Shown here: one piece after another, positions 25,735 through 33,465 of the stretch
Position numbering within the stretch: position 1 is the stretch's first letter
Layout: each line of letters starts with the position of its first letter
Source: Streptomyces rubrogriseus
GTDB lineage: Bacteria; Actinomycetota; Actinomycetes; Streptomycetales; Streptomycetaceae
Reading direction: 5' to 3'
Assembly: GCF_027947575.1 (NCBI RefSeq)
Contig: NZ_CP116256.1
Span: 3,534,001-3,598,000, forward strand
DNA length: 64,000 bases
The notes under the pieces: generated by a model
The model's database searches: none
Seen by the model: the letters and a program-made list of their open reading frames with translations, nothing else
What the model was told of the DNA's origin: nothing
Program-made: the position numbers and the translations under genes

Positions 25735-25950
25735 TCAGAGACCGGCGACCAGGCCCGTGACCGGGGCCGTGTTCAGACCGGTGACACCCTCGACGGTGCC
25801 GACGGCGGTGTTGAGCAGGCCGGAGACCGGGGCGATGCCGTCCACCAGGCCGGTGACGGTGCCGACGGCGTTCACGTTCAGGCCGCCGGAGACGTTGTCG
25901 AGGTCGGCGTCGGAGATCTCGACGGTCTCAACCTGGGGGGTGGAGTTCAT
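25735..25950 (-). CDS. Double-glycine-leader peptide, probable NHLM export substrate
   Basis: A 71-residue peptide. The leader (residues 1-23) carries the pattern ETVEISDADLDNVSGG, the acidic helix plus Leu/Val spacing and Gly-Gly end that C39 peptidases recognise. The 48-residue core contains only Leu, Asn, Val, Ala, Gly, Thr, Asp, Ile, Pro, Ser and Glu. It is two related units of about 22 residues sharing AVGTV and APV(S/T)GL. Without Cys it cannot be a lanthipeptide. AAGGGAAG precedes the ATG. Similar leaders are sometimes labelled type A2 lantipeptide. It is the first gene before the exporter genes, and its function is unknown. Confidence 0.88.
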   Translation of the reverse strand: MNSTPQVETVEISDADLDNVSGGLNVNAVGTVTGLVDGIAPVSGLLNTAVGTVEGVTGLNTAPVTGLVAGL

Positions 25951-26531
25951 GATGGAACTTCCCTTCGTATAGCCATTTCACAAGGGGGGAGCGGCCCCCT
26001 CTGGGGACAGATGACGGCCGCGACCGCGGGCGCCGGGCGCCCTTTTCCGGAGCCCTCCGCGGCCCCCGCGGTGCGATGGATCAAAGCACGCGGCCGGTCC
26101 GGGCTTCCAATCAAACACCCCTCTCACCAGCACACTTGCGAGGTCTGCGGGCCCAAGCGTGCAGGGGCGCGCACGCCTTCGCGGCCACTTCTTCACACGG
26201 TGCGCGAGATCGGCTCGTGCGGCCCCTTGCCCCTGCCGAGGCGATTGGGACACTCCGGCCCCAAAGGCGTACGGGCCGCCGCGGGCTTGTGCAGATGCTC
26301 CAACGGGAGTGACCGGGTTGGGCATTCGATGTGCAGATTCGCTGAAGCAGTCATTCCGCTCCGTGATCGCGACGGTGCGTCGCACTCCGGATGCGGAGGG
26401 TGTCGATCGTGCGTGGCGCGAGGGTCCGGCTGAACACCCCGCCCGGCCCGTGCGTACCAACAGCCGTCCAGGCGCCCCCAACAGCTGCCGGACCGGCGGG
26501 CACCAACCCCGGTCCCAGGAGGTCGAGTAGG
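25951..26531. other. Divergent promoter region between peptide and protease genes
   Basis: No gene is supported in these 581 bp. Reading frames on both strands lack ribosome sites and sensible composition. The size is large for a Streptomyces intergenic gap and should hold the promoters of the peptide operon and of the divergent protease, plus room for regulator sites. I could not recognise a specific operator. Confidence 0.5.
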
Positions 26532-27845
26532 TTGAGTCACAAGCGAATCCCGAAGCGCAGGGCCGCGATGGCGGCGGGCGGTGTGGTGGCGCTCGGCGCG
26601 GCCGCGATCCTGCTGCCGAACGCCAACGCCTCGCAGGACGGCGGCTCCTCGGACCATGCCGCCGCGGCACCCAGGACCCTCAAGGCGGCGGACGCGTCGG
26701 ATCTCGCCGCACGGCTCGCCGGCCTGCTCGGCGACACCTTCGCCGGCTCCTACTACGACTCCGGCGCCCGGCAACTGGTCGTCAACGTCGTCCCCGGCGA
26801 CGACAACCAGGTGGTCGCGCAGGCCGAGCAGGCGGGTGCGAAGGTCCGCCAGGTCGACAACAGCATGGGCGAGCTGCGCAGCGGCGCTCAGACCCTCAAG
26901 GCCGAGGCCGGCATCCCCGGGACCGCGTGGGCGATCGACCCGCGCACCAACAAGATCCTGGTGACCGCCGACAGCACCGTCACCGGCGACCGGTGGGACC
27001 GGCTGGAGTCCACCGTCGACGGCCTCGGCTCCGGCATGGCGACGGTCAGGAAGTCCGCCGGCACCTTCAAGACCTTCGCGTCGGGCGGCGACGCGATCTT
27101 CGGCGGCGGAGCGCGCTGCTCACTCGGCTTCAACGTCACCGCGGGCGACGGCTCGCCCGCCTTCCTGACGGCCGGTCACTGCGGGGTGGCGGCCGACCAG
27201 TGGTCCGACGCACAGGGCGGACAGCCGATCGCCACCGTCGACCAGGCGGTCTTCCCCGGCCAGGGCGACTTCGCGCTCGTCAAATACGACGACCCGGCGA
27301 CCGAGGCGCCGAGCGAGGTCAACCTCGGCGACCAGACCCTGCCGATCAGCGGGGCCGCCGAGGCGGCGGTCGGCCAGGAGGTCTTCCGCATGGGCAGTAC
27401 GACCGGACTGGCCGACGGGCAGGTGCTCGGCCTGGACGCCACCGTCAACTACCCCGAGGGCACGGTCACCGGCCTCATACAGACCGACGTCTGCGCCGAG
27501 CCAGGCGACAGCGGCGGCTCCCTCTTCACGCGGGACGGCCTCGCGATCGGCCTGACCTCCGGCGGGAGCGGTGACTGCACGGTCGGCGGCGAGACCTTCT
27601 TCCAGCCGGTCACCACGGCCCTGGCGGCGGTCGGCGCCACCCTCGGGGGCGAGGACGGCGGCGCGGGTGCCGGAGACGCGAGCGGTGCTGGTGCCGGTGC
27701 CGGCGAGGAGGGTGACGCAGGAGGTGCGGGCGACGCGGGCGACGGCGGCGCCGGTGCGGGTGACGGGGGTGGCGCAGGTGACGCGGGTGAGACGGGTGAC
27801 GGTGCGGCCGTCGGCGGTGGGGACGGCTCGGGGCTGACGGGCTGA
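26532..27845 (+). CDS. Secreted S1-family (alpha-lytic/streptogrisin-like) protease with acidic Gly-rich tail
   Basis: A 437-residue exported serine protease. It has a signal peptide (about 1-32), a pro-region (about 45-190) and the protease domain with His216 (LTAGHCG), Asp246 (DFALVKY) and Ser327 (PGDSGGS). A tail of 66 residues (372-437) follows, made almost only of Gly, Ala, Asp and Glu. It has neither a sorting signal nor a membrane helix. A TTG start is proposed because AGGAGGT lies nine bases upstream and the Lys/Arg-rich signal start follows; ATG 26568 is an alternative. It is divergent from the peptide/NHLM genes. A maturing role for the exported peptide is speculation. Confidence 0.93.
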   Translation: MSHKRIPKRRAAMAAGGVVALGAAAILLPNANASQDGGSSDHAAAAPRTLKAADASDLAARLAGLLGDTFAGSYYDSGARQLVVNVVPGDDNQVVAQAEQAGAKVRQVDNSMGELRSGAQTLKAEAGIPGTAWAIDPRTNKILVTADSTVTGDRWDRLESTVDGLGSGMATVRKSAGTFKTFASGGDAIFGGGARCSLGFNVTAGDGSPAFLTAGHCGVAADQWSDAQGGQPIATVDQAVFPGQGDFALVKYDDPATEAPSEVNLGDQTLPISGAAEAAVGQEVFRMGSTTGLADGQVLGLDATVNYPEGTVTGLIQTDVCAEPGDSGGSLFTRDGLAIGLTSGGSGDCTVGGETFFQPVTTALAAVGATLGGEDGGAGAGDASGAGAGAGEEGDAGGAGDAGDGGAGAGDGGGAGDAGETGDGAAVGGGDGSGLTG

Positions 27846-27886
27846 CGGGCCGACGGGCTGACGGGCTGACGGGCCGACGGGCTGAG
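27831..27886 (+). repeat. 8-bp tandem repeat at the end of the protease gene
   Basis: Seven copies of GGGCTGAC or GGGCCGAC in a row, ordered T,T,C,T,T,C,T, so a 24-bp unit is also repeated. The protease stop codon (27843-27845) falls inside the array, so unit loss or gain would alter the C-terminus. Confidence 0.92.
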
Positions 27887-28093
27887 GCCACGTCGGCTCG
27901 GCGCGGCCGGTCTGCGCCCCTGCCGCGCCGCCCGACGCTCCGGTTCCTGCCCCGCGGGCGGCGGCGCGTGTCCGCCACCTCATCCTGGCCGCCGGCAGGT
28001 CCCGGCCCGCACCCGTCCGGAGGCGCGAAGCGCCCGTCCGCGAGCCCCGGAGTGCTCCTGATCGCCGCTCCCCGGCCCGCAGGGGCTGCGCGG

Positions 28094-30580
28094 ATGCCTC
28101 ACAAGCGCTGTAATGGCGAGGTGGCCGGAGAGGACGCTGCGGAACGCGGACCGAGGACGCTGCGTGCCGAGGGCGCCCTGAACGCGATCGTGGCCGGACC
28201 GGTGCCGCAGGACCGGCTGCGCGGAATCCTGGAGCAGGCGCTGGTCTTCGCGGGCGCCTCCTTCGCCGCGCTCTACACGCCGGGCGACGACCGCGAGCTG
28301 CTCTGCCTGGTCGAGTCGGCCGGAGTGCCCCGCTCCCTGTACGGCGTACGCGACAGCTACCCCGCGTCCGGCGGCTCCCCGGTCGCCGACGCCCACCGGG
28401 CCGGCGAGGCGGTGTGGATCGGGCCGGAGGAGTTCGCCGGATCGGCGGAGTCACGGCACGTGCCGTCGAGCGGCTTCTCACTCGCCGTCCTGCCCGTGCG
28501 CGGGGACGGCGGCGGCTGCTTCCTCGCCCTGACCGAGCGCCCGGACGGGTTCGACGCCGACGACCGTACGTGCCTGGAGGTGATCGCCGAGGCGATGACC
28601 TGCCCCGCCCCGGCCGGGAGCGCCGACCGTGTCGAGGCCGGTGACCTCCAGCCGGACGCCTTCACCCTGGCCATGGACACCGGTCGGGCGGAGGTCGGCG
28701 ACGACATCCTGCGGCTGTTCGGACTGGCCCCCGGGGAGTTCGACGGCAAGGTGGAGACGCTGCTCGGCCTCACCGTGCCGGAGGACCTGCCGTCGCTGAT
28801 GTCGGTGACCGAGTCCGACCACATGACCATCGGCGAGCGCGAGCTGGAGTTCCGGGTGCTGCAGCCCACCGGCCCGCCGAAGTGGCTGCGGCTCAGCGGG
28901 CGCCTGCTGCCCGGCGGCGACGGCCGGCCGGCCCTCCTGGTCGGCACCGTCGCCGACGCCTCCACCCTGCGCCCGGACGTGACCGACGTCGCCCGCGTCC
29001 AGCGGCTGGCCGCCGCGCTCGCCACCGCCGGGACCGTGCGCGACGTGAGCCAGGCCGTCGTCGCCGCCCTGCGCAGACCGCTCAGGGCCGACCGCATCGC
29101 GCTGGCCGAGCTGGAGAACGACCGGCTCGTCGTCACCGTCCTGGACCCGCCGGACCCCGAGTCCTGGCCCGAACTGTGGCGCCTGGAGTGGCGCACCGAG
29201 TGGCCGGACGCCCCGGTACGGGCCATGCCCACCCTGGCCGCCGCGCTGCGCGAGGGACGCGCCCGGATCTGGCCCGCCGGCACCGGCGACCTGGAGCCCG
29301 CCCTCGCCGACGTCGGCCCCGGCGGCCTCGCCGTGCTGCCGCTGCCCGCCGGCGGACGCATGGCCGGGGCCTGCCTGATCGGCTGGGACGCCCCGCACGA
29401 CTTCGGCCCCGACGAACGGGCCCTGCTCACCGCCTCCGCGGGCCTGGCCGGGCAGGCCCTGATGCGCGCCCATGCCTTCGACGCCGAGCACGAGCTGGTC
29501 GGCATGCTCCAGCGCCAGCTGCTGCCGCGCCGACTGCCCAAGCTGCCCGGCGCGGTCGCCGTCGCCCGCTACCTGCCCAGCACGGCGGGCCTGGAGCTGG
29601 GCGGCGACTGGTACGACGTGATCCCGCTGCCCGACCACCACGTCGCCCTCGTCATCGGCGACGTCCAGGGACACAGCGCCGGGGCGGCCACCCTCATGGG
29701 CCAGATGCGCACCGCCCTGCGCGCCTACGCCGTCGAAGGTCACCCGCCGGACGTCGTCGTCTCCCACGCCAACCGGCTGCTTACCGGCATGGAGACCGAC
29801 CTCTTCGCCACCTGCGTCTACGTCGACCTCGACATGGAGGAGGGCTCCGCCTGGTGCGTGCGCGCGGGGCACCTGCCACCGGTGCTGCGCCACCCCGACG
29901 GCAGCACCGAGATCGCGGAGGTGGAGGGCGGCCCACCGCTCGGCGTGGTGACCCAGGCCGACTTCCCGATGAGCCCGCTGCGGCTGCGTCCCGGCACGCT
30001 GATCGCCCTCACCACGGACGGCCTCGTGGAGACGCCGGAGTCCGACATCGACGAGGGCATGGACCGGTTCGCGCACGCGCTGGCCGTCTCCGCCCCCGGC
30101 CACCTCGGACTCGTCGCCGACGCCCTGCTCGGCAACGCGCGCCGCAACGACGACGTGGCCCTGCTGCTGGTGCGCTACGACGGCATGGCCCTGCGCCCGC
30201 TGCGCGAGAGCTGGTCGGTGTGGCGGCTGCCGGAGGCCGTACGGCACGCCCGCCGCTTCACCCGGCGCACCCTGCGCACCTGGGGCGTACCGGACGACGA
30301 CATCGACGGAGTGCTCCTGATCGTCTCCGAGCTGGTCACCAACGCCCTGGTGCACACCGACGGCAAGGTACGGCTCGACCTCACCCTGATCGGCGCACGG
30401 CTGCGCGTGGCCGTCGCCGACGCCTCGCCGCGCACGCCGGTCAAGCCGACCAGCATCGGCTGGGAGGCCACCGGCGGACGCGGCATCCTCCTGGTCGAGG
30501 CGATGTCGGCGACCTGGGGCACGCTGCCGGTCAGCGGGGGCAAGCAGGTGTGGAGCGAGATCCCGGTGGGCGGCGGCTGA
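28094..30580 (+). CDS. GAF-PAS-GAF-SpoIIE-HATPase phosphatase
   Basis: An 828-residue signalling protein with no membrane helix. Order: GAF (about 30-170), PAS (about 190-290), GAF (about 305-465), SpoIIE/PP2C phosphatase (about 480-690, GGDWYD with Asp505) and HATPase_c (about 705-828, SELVTNALVH and GGRGILLVEAM). It should dephosphorylate an anti-anti-sigma (STAS) protein and carry an RsbW-like module. Start ATG 28094 was chosen because homology begins soon after; the ribosome site is weak and a GTG at 28121 is possible. It is the second of three SpoIIE-type phosphatases here and has the same C-terminal pair as the one at 4180. Confidence 0.91.
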   Translation: MPHKRCNGEVAGEDAAERGPRTLRAEGALNAIVAGPVPQDRLRGILEQALVFAGASFAALYTPGDDRELLCLVESAGVPRSLYGVRDSYPASGGSPVADAHRAGEAVWIGPEEFAGSAESRHVPSSGFSLAVLPVRGDGGGCFLALTERPDGFDADDRTCLEVIAEAMTCPAPAGSADRVEAGDLQPDAFTLAMDTGRAEVGDDILRLFGLAPGEFDGKVETLLGLTVPEDLPSLMSVTESDHMTIGERELEFRVLQPTGPPKWLRLSGRLLPGGDGRPALLVGTVADASTLRPDVTDVARVQRLAAALATAGTVRDVSQAVVAALRRPLRADRIALAELENDRLVVTVLDPPDPESWPELWRLEWRTEWPDAPVRAMPTLAAALREGRARIWPAGTGDLEPALADVGPGGLAVLPLPAGGRMAGACLIGWDAPHDFGPDERALLTASAGLAGQALMRAHAFDAEHELVGMLQRQLLPRRLPKLPGAVAVARYLPSTAGLELGGDWYDVIPLPDHHVALVIGDVQGHSAGAATLMGQMRTALRAYAVEGHPPDVVVSHANRLLTGMETDLFATCVYVDLDMEEGSAWCVRAGHLPPVLRHPDGSTEIAEVEGGPPLGVVTQADFPMSPLRLRPGTLIALTTDGLVETPESDIDEGMDRFAHALAVSAPGHLGLVADALLGNARRNDDVALLLVRYDGMALRPLRESWSVWRLPEAVRHARRFTRRTLRTWGVPDDDIDGVLLIVSELVTNALVHTDGKVRLDLTLIGARLRVAVADASPRTPVKPTSIGWEATGGRGILLVEAMSATWGTLPVSGGKQVWSEIPVGGG

Positions 30581-30611
30581 GCCGCGCCGCCCGCACGGCC
30601 CCCGGGTTTCA

Positions 30612-30633
30612 CGGGTCCCCGCGCGGGGACCCG
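30612..30633. terminator. Terminator after the second SpoIIE phosphatase
   Basis: A perfect 22-bp palindrome with arms CGGGTCCCCGC and GCGGGGACCCG, 31 bp past the stop codon. Confidence 0.8.
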
Positions 30634-30680
30634 CAGGGGCGAGCGCACCACAAGCGGAACCAGAAGGAAGATGATGCCCC

Positions 30681-30860
30681 GTGACCACGGACACCGGCGG
30701 CAAACCCGCCGTCCGTCGGCTGGAGACAGGATGGTCGAAGGCCCGCCGCCTGCGGAGCAGGGGCGTGATGCGCACCTGCGTACCCGCCGTGGAGGACGGC
30801 AGCGCCGTCCGCGCACCGCAATCGGGCCAGGAGTCGAACATCGTCCGGGGCGAGGACTGA
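30681..30860 (+). CDS. Small hypothetical protein (59 residues)
   Basis: It starts at GTG with AGGAAG ten bases upstream and has strongly G/C-biased third codon positions, which favours this frame over the overlapping one starting at 30671. The protein is basic in its first half (WSKARRLRSRGVMR) and polar later, with one Cys. No membrane segment, repeat or family is recognised. It lies alone between a terminator and the RmlB gene. It could be a chance frame. Confidence 0.5.
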   Translation: MTTDTGGKPAVRRLETGWSKARRLRSRGVMRTCVPAVEDGSAVRAPQSGQESNIVRGED

Positions 30861-31023
30861 CCGAGCCCCGAGGGTGGTGACACCGCCCAGCGCGCCGGCC
30901 TCGGTGCCGGCGCGGTGCGCGTTTCGGGGCGGTCGCGGACCGCGAGGGGCGCGCCGGTAGCGTCAGGGGTCCCGCACCACCCGCACGAGGGCACGGAGCC
31001 CGCGACAAGGCACGGATCCGCTC

Positions 31024-31998
31024 ATGAACATCCTGGTCACCGGCGCCGCCGGATTCATCGGCTCCCGGTACGTCCGCGGGCTCCTCGCCTCCGACGCGCC
31101 CGGCGCCCCGCGGGTCACCGTGCTGGACGCCCTCACCTACGCCGGATCCACCGCGAACCTCGAACTCGGCCACCCCCGGCTGGAGTTCGTGCACGGCGAC
31201 ATCCGCGACGCGGCGCTCGTGGACCGGCTGACGGCCGGGGCCGACCAGGTGGTGCACTTCGCCGCCGAGTCCCACGTGGACCGCTCCATCCACGCCGCCT
31301 CCGACTTCGTCCTGACCAACGTCGTCGGCACCCAGAACCTGCTGGACGCCGCCCTGCGCCACGGTGTGGGGCCCTTCGTGCACGTCTCCACCGACGAGGT
31401 CTACGGCTCCGTCGGCGTCGGCTCGGCGACCGAGGAGCACCCTCTGCGGCCGAGTTCTCCGTACTCCGCCTCGAAGGCGTCGGGCGACCTGCTGGCCCTC
31501 TCCTACCACCGCACCCACGGCCTCGACGTACGGGTGACCCGGTGCTCCAACAACTACGGCCCGCACCAGTTCCCCGAGAAGCTCGTGCCGCTGTTCGTCA
31601 CCCGTCTCCTGGACGGCCACCGGGTCCCGCTGTACGGGGACGGCCGCAACGTCCGCGACTGGCTGCACGTCGACGACCACTGCCGGGGCGTCGACCTGGT
31701 CCGCACCCGTGGCAGGGCCGGCGAGGTCTACAACATCGGCGGCGGCACCGAGCTGAGCAACCGCGACCTCACCGGCCTGCTCCTGGACGCCTGCGGCGCG
31801 GGGCCGGACCGCATCGTGCACGTCGAGGACCGAAAGGGCCACGACCTGCGCTACTCGGTCGACTGGAGCAAGGCCCGCGAGGAGCTGGGCTACCGCCCCC
31901 ACCGCGACTTCGCGACCGGGCTGGCCGAGACCGTCGCCTGGTACCGGGACAACCGGGCCTGGTGGGAGTCGCTCGAGCGGTGCGCCGACGCGGGCTGA
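31024..31998 (+). CDS. rmlB: dTDP-glucose 4,6-dehydratase
   Basis: A 324-residue extended short-chain dehydrogenase that converts dTDP-glucose to dTDP-4-keto-6-deoxyglucose. The NAD-binding site is GAAGFIGS, the catalytic triplet is Thr123-Asp124-Glu125 (STDEVYG), and the active-site pair is Tyr147/Lys151 (YSASK). SNNYGPHQFPEK and the NVRDWLHVDDH substrate loop are typical. No rmlA, rmlC, rmlD or glycosyltransferase gene adjoins it, so it must work with a thymidylyltransferase from elsewhere or supply a deoxysugar made by a distant cluster. Confidence 0.96.
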   Translation: MNILVTGAAGFIGSRYVRGLLASDAPGAPRVTVLDALTYAGSTANLELGHPRLEFVHGDIRDAALVDRLTAGADQVVHFAAESHVDRSIHAASDFVLTNVVGTQNLLDAALRHGVGPFVHVSTDEVYGSVGVGSATEEHPLRPSSPYSASKASGDLLALSYHRTHGLDVRVTRCSNNYGPHQFPEKLVPLFVTRLLDGHRVPLYGDGRNVRDWLHVDDHCRGVDLVRTRGRAGEVYNIGGGTELSNRDLTGLLLDACGAGPDRIVHVEDRKGHDLRYSVDWSKAREELGYRPHRDFATGLAETVAWYRDNRAWWESLERCADAG

Positions 31999-32017
31999 CG
32001 GGCCGCTTCCGTACGGG

Positions 32018-32602
32018 TCAGCCGTGCGTCTTGGCCAGCAGCTCCAGGATCTCCCGCGTGGTGCCCGTCTCGCCCAGGCGCGGGAAGATCCGCTCGACGC
32101 TGCCCCGGTGCGCCTCGGCACTCATGTCGCTCATCGCGTCGGTCGCGAGCGTGACGTGATAGCCGTGTTCGTGGGCGGCCCGGGCGGTGGACTCCACACC
32201 GATGCTGGTGGCGATACCGGTCAGCACGATCTGGGTGACACCGCGGCGGCGCAGCTGGACATCGAGGCCGGTGCCGTGGAAGGCGCCCCAGTTGCGCTTG
32301 GTGACGGTGAGGTCGCCGGGGTGCCCGGCCAGTTCGTCGACGACGACGTCCCAGCCCTCGGGCCGCGGCCCGCCGGCGCCCCCGGCCTCCGTGCGACCGG
32401 GCACGGCGTCCGCCCCGTCGGCGGCGAACGAGACCCGGACCAGCACCACGGGCAGGTCGCGGGCCCGGAAGGCTTCGGCCAGTTCGGCGCTCCGGGCCAC
32501 GACCTCGGCGCCGGAGTACGGCTCGGTGGGCGCGGCGACGATACCGGCCTGGAGGTCGATCACGACGAGGGCGGTACGGGGGTCCAGGGCGGTGACGGTC
32601 AT
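32018..32602 (-). CDS. Isochorismatase-like hydrolase lacking the usual Cys
   Basis: A 194-residue protein of the isochorismatase/nicotinamidase fold. Asp16 (VVIDLQ) and Lys102 (VTKRNWGAF) of the catalytic triad are present. The nucleophile position, normally Cys in G-x-x-T-x-x-C-V, is Gly135 in GIATSIGVEST. Members without Cys, such as PhzD, hydrolyse vinyl ethers by acid catalysis, so an amidase reaction is unlikely. It is divergent from a phosphoesterase gene, and a long inverted repeat lies between them, implying shared repression. Confidence 0.92.
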   Translation of the reverse strand: MTVTALDPRTALVVIDLQAGIVAAPTEPYSGAEVVARSAELAEAFRARDLPVVLVRVSFAADGADAVPGRTEAGGAGGPRPEGWDVVVDELAGHPGDLTVTKRNWGAFHGTGLDVQLRRRGVTQIVLTGIATSIGVESTARAAHEHGYHVTLATDAMSDMSAEAHRGSVERIFPRLGETGTTREILELLAKTHG

Positions 32603-32663
32603 GGGGCGGTGCCTTTCGGATGGTTCTCACACGGTTCGGCCGCGATCGACCCCACCGTAAGTT

Positions 32664-32709
32664 CGACAGGTAAAACTGTCCAGCTAAGCCTGCACAGTTT
32701 TACCTGTCG
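32664..32709. promoter_or_regulatory. Paired operator between divergent genes
   Basis: CGACAGGTAAAACTGT (32664-32679) is repeated perfectly inverted at 32694-32709, 14 bp apart. Each arm is itself near-palindromic (GACAG...CTGTC), so two dimers could bind. The arms overlie the likely promoters of both divergent genes. The regulator is not encoded next door and is unknown. Confidence 0.82.
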
Positions 32710-32711
32710 AT

Positions 32712-32717
32712 TAAGCT
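32712..32717 (+). promoter_or_regulatory. Leaderless -10 box TAAGCT
   Basis: TAnnnT placed seven bases before the GTG at 32725, the spacing seen in leaderless Streptomyces transcripts. It sits just after the right operator arm. Confidence 0.6.
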
Positions 32718-32724
32718 GGAACAC

Positions 32725-33225
32725 GTGCGTCTGCTGATCACGTCCGACACCCACCTGCCCAAGCGCGCGAAAGAACTGCCGGCGCCGCTGCTGGCGGAGA
32801 TTCCGCGCGCGGACGTCGTCCTGCACGCGGGGGACTGGGTCGACACGGCCACCCTCGACCTGCTGGAGAGCCGCAGCCGCAGACTCGTCGGCGTCCACGG
32901 AAACAACGACGGACCCGCGCTGCGTGCCCGGCTGCCCGAGGTGGCGTACGCGGACCTCGGCGGCCTGCGCTTCGGCGTCGTCCACGAGACGGGCGCCGCA
33001 CCGGGGCGCGAGGCCCGCTGCGCCGCCCGCTTCCCCGGCCTGGACGTCCTGGTCTTCGGGCACAGCCACATCCCCTGGGACACCACCGCCGCCACCGGCC
33101 TGCGGCTGCTCAACCCGGGGTCGCCGACGGACCGGCGCCGTCAGCCGTACCACACCTACATGACCGCCACGGTCGCCGACGGCCGGCTGCGGGACGTCGA
33201 GCTGCACCGGCTGCCGCCGCGGTGA
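32725..33225 (+). CDS. YfcE-type metallophosphoesterase
   Basis: A 166-residue calcineurin-like phosphodiesterase. Metal ligands are visible in SDTHLP, HAGDW, GNND, and GHSHIP, the classic D-x-H, G-D, G-N-H/D and G-H-x-H blocks. The length matches the YfcE/MJ0936 family, which hydrolyses phosphodiesters in vitro; the natural substrate is unknown. It starts at GTG with no ribosome site, and the promoter position indicates a leaderless mRNA. It shares an operator region with the isochorismatase-like gene. Confidence 0.93.
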   Translation: MRLLITSDTHLPKRAKELPAPLLAEIPRADVVLHAGDWVDTATLDLLESRSRRLVGVHGNNDGPALRARLPEVAYADLGGLRFGVVHETGAAPGREARCAARFPGLDVLVFGHSHIPWDTTAATGLRLLNPGSPTDRRRQPYHTYMTATVADGRLRDVELHRLPPR

Positions 33226-33233
33226 GCGGCGGC

Positions 33234-33278
33234 CCGCACCGGGACGGGCGGCACCCGTGAGGGCGCCGCCCGGTGCGG
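33234..33278. terminator. Terminator between convergent genes
   Basis: CCGCACCGGG (33234-33243) pairs with CCCGGTGCGG (33269-33278) and an inner GGGCGGC/GCCGCC stem extends it. The rest of the gap up to 33465 holds no gene that I can see. Confidence 0.8.
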
Positions 33279-33465
33279 ACCGGGCCGCTCCGTGTCGCGG
33301 GAAGCGGCCCGGGCGCTTCTTCTGGAGTGCGCTGTCACGGACCTCCTTCCGGGGCAGTGGTGTCGAGGGCATGCATGCCTCGTCCGTTGCCGGGCGACTA
33401 CCCGGGACGGGCCGGCTCACACATGCGTGCGGGGACGCCCCGCCGGGCCCGGACCGCGTGGTGAC

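Noticed and set aside
25735..25950. Lanthipeptide identity of the Gly-Gly peptide
   Set aside because: The core has no Cys, and no LanM, LanB/C or LanKC gene is present; the leader similarity alone is not enough.
30671..30880. Alternative small gene starting ATG ATG at 30671
   Set aside because: It overlaps the 30681 frame, has Arg/Pro-rich shadow composition and poorer third-position bias.
31024..31998. RmlB as part of a deoxysugar or antibiotic gene cluster
   Set aside because: No other sugar-nucleotide, glycosyltransferase, polyketide or peptide synthetase gene is within reach.
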